Below are positions 1 through 12,300 of a DNA stretch of 64,000 nucleotides, one piece after another (position 1 is the stretch's first letter; every line of letters begins with the position of its first letter). The notes beneath the pieces were generated by a model. It worked only from the letters and a program-made list of their open reading frames with translations. It was not told the DNA's origin and did not search any database. The stretch is from Bugula neritina (lineage: Eukaryota > Bryozoa > Gymnolaemata > Cheilostomatida > Bugulidae). Position numbers and translations under genes: made by a program. Location of the stretch: assembly GCA_964035545.1 (NCBI GenBank), contig OZ037765.1, forward strand, positions 33,107,004 to 33,171,003, given 5' to 3'.

Positions 1-95
1 GTGTCATGTGGTGTGTGTCATGTGATGTGTGTGATGTGATGTGTGTCATGTGATGTGTGTCACGTGATATGTGATGTGATGTGTGTCATATAATG
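1..95. repeat. GTGATGTGTGTCAT-type tandem repeat at window edge
   Basis: Imperfect tandem copies of a short TG-rich unit (gtgtgtcatgtgat) run from the first base and decay by about position 95. The array probably continues to the left of the window. It lies inside the intron that precedes the terminal exon at 332. Confidence 0.8.
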
Positions 96-331
96 TAAGC
101 CATGTGCAAGTGAATTTTTTGGATCTTTATTTATATATAAAAGTATCATGAAAATAAATTTTTGTTTAGATAATATACATATAACGTTATTCAACCCTCA
201 TATACAGCCAATATAAATTATTCAAATTTCCCAGCTGATTGAACTAATGCCTTTCCAACAACTTTTTAAAATTAGAAACAAAGCTATGTATAATCATGGT
301 GTGTCTATATAAACCATGTTGATCTTTACAG

Positions 332-481
332 GTACAGGAAAGAGTTAAAAAGGTCACTAAAAAGTTGGCTGAGAAACATAGTCACATTGCACAGCAGGTT
401 CCAGTTGTAACAAAGACTCTCACTGGCTTGAGAAAGGTTTTATTATTTCCTAAATGCAAAGTCTGTCCAGATACTAAGTAG
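332..481 (+). CDS. Terminal coding exon of an unidentified + strand gene (partial)
   Basis: A good acceptor (tctttacag) opens a 49-codon frame that begins VQERVKKVTKKLAEKH and ends at TAG at 479-481. An AATAAA signal lies near 967. The peptide is strongly basic at its start (KKVTKK) and ends in a Cys-containing tail (FPKCKVCPDTK). A possible donor inside the exon (GAGAAAG|GTTTTA) would shorten it, but the frame stays open past it. All upstream exons are outside the window and I do not recognise the family. A conserved helical C-terminus is all that can be said. The reading phase is inferred from the open frame only. Confidence 0.5.
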   Translation, partial: VQERVKKVTKKLAEKHSHIAQQVPVVTKTLTGLRKVLLFPKCKVCPDTK

Positions 482-3098
482 ATTGTCTAGACATCAGAAG
501 ACTATCTGATTACTTGACTTATATAACTCTGAAAAGTTCCTAACTTCAGCTGATGTGTCAGTCACTGAGTATCAGTACTTAGTGTCAACTTGTAGCTGTA
601 AAGTAGAGTACACTATAGCTGATAATCTGATATACTATACACAGTATCTATACTTTATCATTACACAGTTTCATACTATTTCTTAATATTCTATGGCAAT
701 GAGTAGAGTACTGATTATATATCCCGCTTATTATCTGCTACTTAATCAAATCAAATTGACACTTTTTCTATGCAATTGCTACTGATTTTTCTGGAAAATT
801 ATGGAATAGACTTCATGACATGTTTTTATACTTTGTGTGTTTTAATTAACATTTATATGTGTGTTTTACATCCTTTCATACTATTTAGAGCTAACTAGTA
901 TTATAATATACTTTAGATCACCAATTTGATTCACTGAAGCTTTGTTTTACATCTGCACTTTTACTTCAATAAAGTTTGTTTGAAAATTAAGGCTTGAATA
1001 CCTATTTTTGCTCATTATAGTTTTTACAAACAAGAGTAGAAAATAAGTATTTAAAATATAGAGTTGTCTACTTTTTCTATTAAATTTTCAAATTCGTGGT
1101 CTTTAATGTCACAGTTTTATTGCTAGGCCGCCAGTAAAGGAGATTTCAAACAAAGCAGACTAGTAGTAGTTGTGGTTAGTAATATATTCTGCACAAGGTT
1201 TTGGTAGAAGTAAAAGTGAGTATAATATTAATTTTATGCATGCAAGTCTATATTTTGGTACGGTAGGATCAAACACTGCTTAATTCAAATAAGTTACGGC
1301 GGACTCAATGTTTTTATAAATATATTATTATATTACCAATAAAACTAAAACTCTTGTATTTATTTTGCATGACAGATTGTTGCTTTCAGCTTCTTGTTAT
1401 CATGTGAATTGTTTCTAAATATTTATTTTTATTGGCAAAGCAGTGAATTTTCTTGGAGTTGCCCTCCTAATTTCAATGTTTCCACATACTGACAAGCTGG
1501 AATTCCTGTATCTACTACATGACAGATTGTCAATTCTCTATAAAATACAAAAATATAATTAACATTCCCACTGTCTTGCGTAAATATAGGACATGGTGTA
1601 AATTACATTGAGCTGGTTACAGATACTGAAATTTAATTTTCTTTTACCTAGAAATTAGGTGGAAGTACATTATAGCTGTTACTGCAGGGTTATATAGAAA
1701 TTTAATAGCAGTCTTAGTATTTTAATTATATAACTATGTTATGGGTCAATTTCTAACTGTTATTCTTCTTCACTACAGTAGGCCTACATAGAATAAGTTT
1801 TAAAATAGTTTGAAAAAGAAGCTATATGCATAATTTTGAGCAAAGACATTATTTTGGTGTGACTCCGTAATTCTTAGCGCATAAACATATTGATTTTAAA
1901 AACATTTAGCATGATTGAAATACATAGAATTCATGCTGACCTTTGATTTAACCTGCCAACACCAGTGTCAATGTAACAGTTCTTCATTACATTAATACTA
2001 TTTTATATTTATAAAAATCTATATTTATGCAGTCCTTATATACTTATAATTCTTCTGTCCTTTTGTCTCATGGAATAGAATATAAAGCTGAGAGAATAGA
2101 AAGTGTATATAGTTGATATTACTCTACTGTGTTGCTGAGGAAAAAGTGAAATTAGAAATTGACTAGTGAGAAGTCAGTAACCTACCAACTGCTAGTCAAA
2201 TTATTGATAAAATAAATATTTACTAGCTGGTGAATTCTAAGGTCCTGCTTTAGATATTTAAGAACTTTTATCTCAATAAACATGGCATAGTATTTGACCA
2301 GCAGTATTTTATAGATAATGTGATTATTAATTAGTTATATAATCTGGTCCACTTAACCCTGTCTATTAATAGTAATGATAAACCTCAGTTAACATTTCAC
2401 CCATATAACTTGTAAAATTATACAGTAACTTTTGACAATATATACATGTTTATTTTCTATTTTTAAAAAAATTGCTTGCTAGGGTAACACAAAGGCATAA
2501 TATAATAAACCACAATTATAATACCTATAATGAATTCACTCTTTGCCAAATTCTTTTTGTGATTTCTTCATAATATCTATCAGTGCATTAGTGCATTAAA
2601 TTCCTAAACACACTTTCAAAATTTATATTCAATTTTATTATGTATGTAAATAAGCATATTAATTTCATAAGAAATGAACCAGTAAAAGCCATAATGACAT
2701 GAAAGTATATTCAACGGTCATATCTATGAGTAACATTACTCAAGACTAGCTAAATAGGGAAGAAAATATCATATGGTTAGTTGAATCAATATCACAGATA
2801 CAGGAGAATTTAGTGACTAAACAATAATGGACTGTGAAATAAAACAAATATAAAAAGTAAGTAAATTAATTTAAATGCATAAAAATAAATTTTATTATAT
2901 ATTATATTAAAAATTGTACTTATATATATTGAAGACAAATCTTGCATAAGAAAATAAACTGCATTTAAAAATGGCTACAAAATTTCATTAGTTATAAATA
3001 TCAATAATATCACAAATATTTGGAAGAATGTATCACTAATGAGACACAAAGTAATGTTGGGGGCTCTAAGATGCACACCTCTGGTTTAGGTTCTCAGT
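482..3098. other. AT-rich intergenic DNA between convergent genes
   Basis: This holds the 3' UTR of the upstream + strand gene, with a polyadenylation signal AATAAA near 967, and the presumed 3' end of the - strand Ras-like gene. I see no other splice-bounded open frame, tRNA or long tandem array. Confidence 0.6.
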
Positions 3099-6053
3099 CT
3101 AACTATGAATAATGGTTCCTTCACTTACAGCTTTCTGTTTCTTTTTCTTTCTGAAGCTGAGATAAGACAAAATGCCTCTTTTACCAGAAACACTCTTTTT
3201 ATCTCTGTTTCCATTTCTGGTTGATCCAAACGCCCAAACTTCTACCTTCCAGCTGTTGTTCTCATGACACTTTCTAATGACCAAGTCAAATATATGTTTA
3301 CACTGAGCATTACTGGAGAGGTCTATGAATAGATGTTGACAAGTGTTTTCACTAGAAATACCAGGTGGTAGTTGGTACTTTGTAAAGTTCTCTTCTACTC
3401 CCCACAAATTTCCTATTACTATTACAGGTACTCCATCACATTCTGGTAAAATATACAAAAACTGAAATAGTAAACCACGGTAACTATAATAGTAACAGTA
3501 AGAAAAATAGACAGTACAAAAATAATAAATAATAATAAGTTTAACTACACTGTGTTATAACTATCACTGCTTAACTATCACTCTTTAACTATTGCTATGC
3601 GGCTATTACCTCTACTAATTTGAACAACCTTAGCACAAAATATTTTTGCCATAATTAATATCTATGGAACAGCATTGTTTGTTAACTGCTATATAAACTA
3701 GAGTCATATTAAAGCAAATAGAATTATGTAATTAGATCATGGTAAGTTACAAACACGAGCTAATAAATTAGCAAATTTCATGACAATAGAAAGTTATTAT
3801 CAAATAAAAAGTAGTAAATAAATATAATATAATAATATTATGTTTACAATTATTGAAATTTGAGCATAAGTTCCTAACCACTAATATACAATTATATAAT
3901 ATTATTATATATATCACATAATCCTCTGGTAATATGAGTTTATAAGTCATTAGTTCTATATATATCATATCATCACTAATTCTGACTATACATGGGTCTT
4001 GCTATAATCTCAATGCTGACTATTTTTATCTCATGTTATTTTTACACTCTGCCCTAATTACTAGGAGAAAATATTGATCATCTAATCAGAGATAAATTAT
4101 CAAATAATATCATGACAAAACCTCTGGTAGTTTCAGCATTATGCAGTTTGTAGTTTTCCACAAGAAAGCATTAGAGATGTACTTTCTTTGTAATGACTTA
4201 CAGTGACTTACATCAAACATGTTAATCACTACTGGATATTGTTTACAGTCATACTTGATCTAATCTTTTCATTGATTATTATTTTGACATTAAACATAAG
4301 CCGATGAATACCTTCCAATAAAATGGTGGCCATGCAATGATGATTCCTTTAGCTTGCATGAGTAGAAGTTTAACTAGATGTTCATGTAAGAAGGATGGGG
4401 GTCAACACGTACCTCTCATCTGCTGGACTTGTTTCATGAGGCTACTAGCTTTGACTATACTGCTAGCATTGCTCACATTGTACACAATAATGATGGCAGT
4501 TGCTGAACGAATCCTCAACTCCTTCATAGCCGGGAAGTCCATGGCACCCGCTGTATCCACCAGGTTGACAGTTTTATATTTACCATCTGCAAACACAACC
4601 AGTACTTATAATATACATGACAATATAGCTATGATATATACGACAATATACGCTTAATATGTATGACAGTGTAACTATAGTATGTGATAATATATCTATA
4701 ATATATATGATAATATATATATCTAAAATGTGACAATATAGCTATAATATATGACAGTGTAACTGTAATATATGATAATATATGTACTTTTAATACGTGA
4801 CATTATAAATATAATACAAGACAGTTTATCTATAATATAAGACAGTATTATAGTTGTAATATATATGATAATACATCAATAATAGATGGCAATAAAGTCA
4901 TGATATATTACAATAATATTATAGCATGTGACAATATCACTATAATACTATATTAATAATATATGTCAGCTACACTCTCACAATACATGGTAACATATCT
5001 ATTAGATGTCACTGCTTGTTGATATTCATATATTATATATACTTGTGCCGTCACTATGATAAATACACAAATTCAGTGGACATGTAAACTTGTTGATTTG
5101 GTTCAGCTTTGTATTATATCTTATCTGAAGACTTCCACAAACACTAGTAGTGATAACATTATCTCCACACAGCCAACAGTAATGGTTTATGACCACCACT
5201 GTATACTCTAATCTCTACAACCACTGAATGACGCAGAGTTTTCACTTATCACTTTACTGAGTGTTTCCAAGTACATGTAAGTTATGTGGAGTAACACTTG
5301 AGCAGTAAACCAATCACTTGAACTTCAGAATATCCAAATTTAATTACTTTATACATTCAAGAGTTTCAGGTTACAGTAGACAGGAAATATCTCCAAATAA
5401 ATAATTATAGAGAGTAGAACTGACTGAATGACAGAAGTCAATCAATTAAGTATATTATGAGCTAAGAAAAGCACTGATTAGAAAAAAAGCTGTGAAATAA
5501 AAAGCAAAGCTATTATTTCTAGCTGGACTTCAAGTATAAGTACAGCTTTTCTTCACCCTAAAACCTTTCCCTCTAAGAACACATTTCTGTGTTTCAACTG
5601 TGGTATTTCTTTTTGTGTTCCTATTTTGTCATATTTGGAGTAAGGTAGCCTTAAACTAATTGTAATTGTGGTTGAGCAGGGCACGTGTGTTTACCAACTC
5701 AATATTGTTGACAGTTTGGTTTGAATACAACCAGAATAAGCTACATACTAGTAACTGATGGTTTAGGGATGTCACCATTACCTGGTAACTCACTCAGCAC
5801 TGATATGTGTTGAATATTTACAGTCTGAACCTGGTATCTGATGTCTACTAAATAATATATAGTTTAATATCTACTCACCAGGTAGTCTGGTCAGAGTAGA
5901 GTAACAGTCTTCTATTGTAGGTTTGTAGCTGGTTTTTAGAATGCTGAAGATGCATTGAGATACAAAGACAGTCTTTCCAACCTTAGCATCTCCCAAGACT
6001 ACGATGTTGTACTGAGACTGCTGCCTGATGCCGTTTCGTGAGTCTATTCTCAT
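3099..6053 (-). CDS. Ras-like small GTPase with atypical base-recognition motif
   Basis: I assembled three exons: 6053-5879, 4586-4413 and 3442-3099, with phases that fit, giving about 230 aa. The P-loop is GDAKVGKT (about residues 21-28), switch I contains YKPTIEDCYS, and switch II reads DTAGAMDFPAMKELR, closest in style to the Ras/DIRAS/RASD branch. The third exon carries VPVIVIGN, the strand before the G4 motif, but the usual NKxD is NLWG. The G5 SAK-like position is also unconvincing (LSSN). The C-terminus has a basic run (RKKKKQK) and ends GTIIHS with no CAAX box, so membrane binding would have to rely on charge or on another partner. The switch regions suggest a GTP-binding signalling protein in the cytosol or at a membrane, but guanine specificity is doubtful. 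The start is the first ATG in the P-loop exon; a tctag acceptor two bases upstream means an untranslated 5' exon is possible. Confidence 0.8.
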
Positions 6054-6060
6054 CTCTAGA

Positions 6061-6648
6061 AGACTAGTGTACTGTAGTTAGTGTACTGTAGTTAGTGTAG
6101 TGTAGTTAGTGTACTGTAGTTAGTGTAGTGTTGTTAGTATACTGTAGTTAGTGTAGTGTAGTTAGTGTAGTGTAGTTAGTGTAGTGTAGTTAGTGTAGTG
6201 TAGTTAGTGTAGTGTAGTTAGTGTAGTGTTGTTAGTGTACTGTAGTTAGTATACTGTAGTTAGTGTACTGTAGTTAGTATACTGTAGTTAGTGTACTGCA
6301 GTTAGTACACTGTAGTTAGTGTAGTGTAGTTAGTGTACTGTAGTTAGCGTACTGTAGTTAGTGTAGTGTAGCTGCTGTAGTGTAGTTGGTGTACTGTAGT
6401 TAGTGTACTGTAGTTAGTGTACTGTAGTTAGTGTACTGTAGTTAGTGTACTGTAGTTAGTGTACTGCAGTTAGTACACTGTAGATAGTGTAATGTAGTTA
6501 GTGTACTGTAGTTAGTGTACTGTAGTTAGTGTACTGTAGTTAGTGTACTGTAGTTAGTGTACTGCAGTTAGTACACTGTAGTTAGTGTAATGTAGTTAGT
6601 GTACTGTAGTTAGTGTACTGTAGTTAGTGTAGTGTAGTTAGTATAACA
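6061..6648. repeat. 14-bp minisatellite next to the Ras-like first coding exon
   Basis: About 40 copies of tagttagtgtactg, with variants such as tgtag and tgcag. On the - strand the unit reads ctaactacagtaca, so each copy contains a branchpoint-like CTAAC and an acceptor-like TACAG. The array ends a few bases upstream of the first coding exon of the - strand GTPase gene. Confidence 0.9.
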
Positions 6649-7305
6649 CTGTGAAGTAGGTTACACTGTATACTCACTATAGTAACAGGTATAGTGTATA
6701 TACACTGTCAGTATGTTGTATTGTGTGTACATGTGTGTGATAGATCTCTATATTATACTCTACATACTACTACGTCACTGATATTATCTGTAACCCCTTG
6801 TCTCATATTACTCTATTCAATGTCATGGCTCTCTCATCCAATCAGCTGTCTTCTTGCTTTCATTCAACTGGCAGGAAGTGATGTAGAAATCATTGAAGCT
6901 CTGAATGAAGTTCATTGTCTTCAATTGATGTCTTCATTTCACTCATGCATGTGAACATCCGCTCCATCTCTGTCTGCTAGTTCCCTGATTCTAAAAATAG
7001 CGCTAATTATCATCAGTTTAAAGAGGAGACAACTTATAAATTAAGTAGCAAAATCAAACGAGTGTTACTTAAACTTAGTTTCATTTCCCCATCTCCGTTT
7101 AGTTCACTACTTTAATAGCTTGTTATGGTAATACAGTATGATATATTATATATAGTGATGCTGCATGGGTAATTTAAATATCTTTTAAAAAATTTTCAAT
7201 TTTTATATTTTAAGCATTTTTGGACGCTAAAAAGGGTGATTATATAATGTAATAACATTCTACATAAAATGATTTATTTATTCTGAAAATTCTATTGTAT
7301 TTCAG

Positions 7306-7595
7306 TAAAAGTAGAAACTAACACTGATGAGATACCATTACTCTAAGGACACCAGCACTCACTTTGGATTAAACCCTGCCAGTTGTTGGTTTGCTAGTCT
7401 ATTTCATCCCTACTCTATATAAATAATAATAAGTTGTGTATCATATTCCACATACAGTGATATATTTATTCTAAAAATTCTATTTAAGTAAGAGTAGAAA
7501 CTAACACTTATGAGATCTCTTTACTCTAAGGACACCTGCACTCACTTTGGATTAAACCCTGCCAGTTGTTGGTTTACTAGTCTATTTCATCTCTA
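7306..7595. repeat. Direct duplication of about 100 bp
   Basis: Two copies, at about 7306-7408 and 7490-7595, share gtagaaactaacac..atgagat, then actctaaggacacc.gcactcactttggattaaaccctgccagttgttggttt.ctagtctatttcat. They differ at a few bases. The spacing suggests a local duplication of about 180 bp that has since diverged. I see no coding frame in them. Confidence 0.8.
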
Positions 7596-8023
7596 TATTA
7601 TTTTTATGAAGTAGTAAATAAATTTATATAATTATAAGTAGTTATGGTGGTAAATAACAGTGCAAGCTTTTTATTATGACTATTGTTACATATGCTCCGA
7701 AAGTTTTATTATATTAGTCTAACGAATTAAATGACCTGTGTAAAATCTTGTGTGGAATATAAACTCACCAGAAGTTGTTAATGATTCTAGAAGTTTGTTG
7801 CAAATGCTAAATATTATTTTGAGTTGAAACAGGTACTATGTGTGCCAATCATTGAAATAGATACACCTACAAATACACCGGACAGGGGAGGATAACTTCC
7901 TAAATGAAAGAGTTTTATTTGTAACCTTCTCTACTACTGCCTTACTTACTACTTAACATTGTATCACCTGCTAATTAAATTAATTGAAATTTGTATTTTG
8001 ATATAGTATAATAAATATTGACA

Positions 8024-8212
8024 CATAGATACTGACTCATTAGTATATACGCATAGATATTGACACATAAATACTGACACATAGATACTGACACATAGAT
8101 ACTGACACATAGATACTGACACATAGATACTGACACATAAATACTGACACATAGATACTGACACATAGATACTGACACATATATACTGACACATAGATAC
8201 TGACACATATAC
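8024..8212. repeat. 14-bp minisatellite (actgacacatagat)
   Basis: About 13 copies of a 14-bp unit, with occasional a/t changes at cata(g/a/t)atact. It lies in intergenic DNA. The long Tyr/Cys/Val-rich frames across it are by-products of the repeat. Confidence 0.9.
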
Positions 8213-9335
8213 ATTGCATAATAATGAGTTGAAGAAAACTGAGCATTATAGTATTAGGCTATTAGGGATTTTACAGTTTGTAATGTTGAATGGGAACTCC
8301 CATTACATTACTTCCTAATTTAAATAAATTAGAAAACAAATATTTTTACATTCTGTAAATTATTTACTTCTTATTTACTAATAGGAAGTATAATTACTAA
8401 TTAGCATTCATGGATGTACTTTTTTTATTTCTTATACAAAAAAATATAATAATTTGAGTAGAAATTAATCACCATTGCAACTGAGCTATAGTATAAAATT
8501 ATCTAAATATTTCAAATACTTTTGTCACATAACTGAAGTTAATTTTGAATAAGGAATATTATGTAGTGAACGAATGAAGTAGTAGTAGAGATATTTGATG
8601 TGATCTGGGAAAGTGAATATAACCAGCTATGTTAATGGTTACAGTTTACCTGCAACTTGTAGTAAGTCACTGTTTATTGCTATGGGAATATTGTGTGCAG
8701 TGCATCCACACCTGGGCTATTGGCTATGAATATAATATCATGTAGAACATGGGCCAGAAGTGATAGTTGGATTATACTCACTATTTCTAAATGCTAACTT
8801 ATTGCTGTGTATATTTACCATTTAATTAGCTAATATACTTGTGCACTAATTTTTATATGGTTGTGTAAATACAGATTATATAATGTAGCATATACAGCTA
8901 CTGTAATATCATCTGTCTAGGTTAGGAGTACCCTCCCCCCTCCACCCGCATGCTTTCTGATTTGGGTCTATAGCTATAATCATATTATGTCAACTGCACT
9001 GATACTTTCAAAAGTCAAGAACAAGTCTGTTAGAATTTCAGTCTAGTATTGAACTGCAGGTACAGAGAGTTTAGGTGTATGCATACAATACGTCTGCGTA
9101 CAGTACGTCTGCATACAATACGTCTGCTGATCAATACACTGGAGATACATACATTCTCTCAAATTGTCCCACACGACTTCACACTACAATATAGCAACTT
9201 GTCAATATGCTGCTAAAAATCATTAGATTAATTGTCTTGATATATTAGTTTACTGGCATAGCTAACCCGCCAGCCAGTTACACACAGTGCATGCACTCTG
9301 TCTGTTTGTCTCTCATCAAATAATGTGCTTTCAGA

Positions 9336-12300
9336 ATGGGAGCTTCCTGGAAGAAGACTTCCAAGGACAAGCGACTGCCAACCAAACCCCCACCTCTCTT
9401 CAACGGAGTAGTTGATAGCTCTGCTGAAAGTCGTGTCAGTGAAAATGGCAACAAAAAATCGAAAATTTTCTCCAGTAATTCTTCAAGCTCGTGTTTTTCA
9501 AGACTGCCTCTGGCTGACAAGAAGGTCACGGTTGACGGATCACGACGTCTTCTGCAGAATGCATCTTCGAAAGCTCTGATAGAATTGGCGTCAACTGACT
9601 TGGCAGTTAGTGTTGATGAACTCTCGACCTTTACGTTTCCGTTTGAAAATGCCGTGTTTGAAGGAGGTGGTGTGAAAGGGATTGCCTACGTAGGTGCTGT
9701 CAAGGTGAGAGGTGTTAGAAAGCGTGTGCAGAGAGAGTAGAACTAAAGGTTTTACGTCTGCTTATTGTGCTCTCAAAGTTGCCAAACCTTGAAAATAATA
9801 TATTCTAGAATGTGTTTGTTATCAACTCACATCAAAAACATTTACCAATTAAGCCATAGGGCTGATATTTACGCATGTCTGTGCATGTTAATTAGGTAGA
9901 GCAAAAACATCACCGTTTAGCGTCAAAATATTCTGTATAAATAGAGCTTCTCTCTGTTACGCAGAGAAGTCATTCCTTAAATTGATATAATCTCCTACCT
10001 TATAATTTAGATACAACTAATGTGTATTATGTTGTTTAGTATGTACAATTCCTGCTATACATGTTCTACCACAACTGTTTCAGTGTTTGAATGACGTGGG
10101 GATTCGGTTGAAAAGGTTTGCCGGGTCAAGTATTGGTGCCACTGTAGCTGGTTTTCTCTCTGTGGGTTACACGGCCGATGAGATGGTAGCTTTGTACCTT
10201 CAGGATCTGAGTGTTTTCATACGGGGTGAGCTTATAGCAGACTATTCTGTGGGTGTGTTAGCTAGAACCTAGGAACTTAGTCTAAGTACATAGTCTGAGT
10301 ATAATATAGTCTAGGTACATAGCCAGCTATGCTATTAACCGCAGACTAAAGTATGGAGTTATCCCACATGTGATTTCTCTTTATAATACTATTCTTAGTT
10401 GGTCACTTGGTTTGACTATGGAGATAAACTCTTAGAAAAAGCTCTTATATTTGAAGATATAGCAAACACTGCAAATACACTTCCTTTTTCTATAAAACAA
10501 TAACTATTGGTAAATCTTAACATCACCTCACTAGTTCAATTCCTACCTTTTCATTAATAATAGATTATAATCAGTAAACCCATTCAAAGGCTACCCTGGA
10601 CTGGATTCATTTTTGTCTCTTTGAGCTGTCAATTAATATTGACACTTACTGCAAGGTGCTTGCAGTTGCTAGTCAAAGCTGATAGTTGTATAGCCTTAAG
10701 AAAGGAAGATAGCATCATGTGAAGTGATAGGCTGATCATGATCAATACTATACATTAATATATCACTAGATTATTTCCTATACTATGTTCAACTAAATAG
10801 CCTCGCTTAATTTCATATTGGCTGATTTTGGTTTGGGGCGTGGGTTGACCTTGCCAAATCATTAACTGGAGAAGTCACAGCACACTGCACAGTAAACTCT
10901 TGTTACACAGAATTAGAGTTTATTTGGTAAACAAAAACAATATGCAGGCTTAAGTATGATTCACATTTCACATGCCTACGAATAATTGGGTCAGATTTGG
11001 CAACTTTTAGGAAGCACTGAGGCATGTCGTTGTAAGGAAGACCACGTCTTTTCAGATTTTTACAGAAAATATAGTTAAATTTCCAATTTATTATCTAGTT
11101 TACTACACTGCAATAAAATAATTACAATTATAGTGTCGCTATAGCATTGGGTGTGTATCTATTTACAGGCAACATTTTTTGTAAATCATAATATATATTA
11201 CATAATATAATTTATTATAATATAATAATATTATATAGTTTTAGAGTGCAAGATATTTTCATCCTCTCAGAACCTGTTTAAAAGGAAATGCAAATATTTG
11301 AAAATTATGAGTGATCAGTAAAATGTTCTCTTTCCCACATAGTGACCCAAGTGGTAATAGCTGCTTCTCTATACACAACTCAACTCTCTCTCTTTCCTAC
11401 CTCCAGATAGCAAGTGTGAACTGCTCTGTTTCCTCCCACGACTCATCTCTAAGTTTGGCATGAATCCAGGACTTGCATTTCTAGACTGGTATGGGAGATG
11501 TCTGGCTGTGAAGACTCAGGACCCTAATATTACATTCAAACAGGTGGGTGGGTGACTGAGCGTGCCCCAATATAGTGACTCAAAGTACACATGAACTAGG
11601 CTAACATAAAATTGGTAGGTTAACAGGTGCACTGATTAGATGGAACAAGGCACAAAATTCAACTCTTGGAGTTGCCTCCCTTGTAATTGCTACTAAACAT
11701 CAGTGTTGGCTTTCATAAATTATATTCCTGTTACAAGAAACTCTCAATACTTGATAATCCAATTTCCAGTGTCTTGACTAAACAAATTTAGAGGATTTGC
11801 TTGTCTCACATCTCTAGTCCAGAGGTGAAGGTGATTGAACCAGTGAAAGCTCACAACACACATAATATAATAATATTTATATTCAATCTACTAACTCTGT
11901 ACTATTCCGTGTCATGTGTAGATTATTAACTTATACAACTTTTACCAGAATATCATGTAAGTTAGACATCTAATGTAATTAGGATCCATTTCCTTGCACT
12001 GGCTTATATTTCTATAAATTACATCATAACCACTATAGCCATGAATGTCCACTTCAGTCTTTATTCAACTAACCATGAGGCTAAGCATATTTTTAGTAAA
12101 AGAAAACCCATGTAAGAAATCAGTGTGAGATTTGATTATGTATAGCATATCTTTTGCATAGTATACAAGATACTAGCATGGAAAGGTTTAATCTAGAATA
12201 TTCCATGGTGCTTTTACTACCCACTGTAGTTCACACACTTACAACTAGCTTACTATTCTTTTACTCAATAACAATAGCCTGGAGATATAATTGTGTTTAT

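Larger units (their letters stand above)
6649..9335. other. Intergenic region between divergent Ras-like and PLA-B genes
   Basis: This should hold the 5' regions of two divergent genes. Inside it are a direct repeat of about 100 bp (7306-7408 and 7490-7595), a 14-bp minisatellite (8024-8212), and a short triplicated cgtctgc(a/g)ta(c)ca(a/g)tacg stretch near 9080-9130. A short - strand frame near 6880-6960 is not bounded by convincing splice sites, so I do not call it an exon. Confidence 0.55.

Noticed and set aside
7964-8246. Overlapping Cys/Val/Tyr-rich open frames
   Set aside because: They follow a 14-bp tandem repeat in all three phases, with no splice sites or composition typical of protein.
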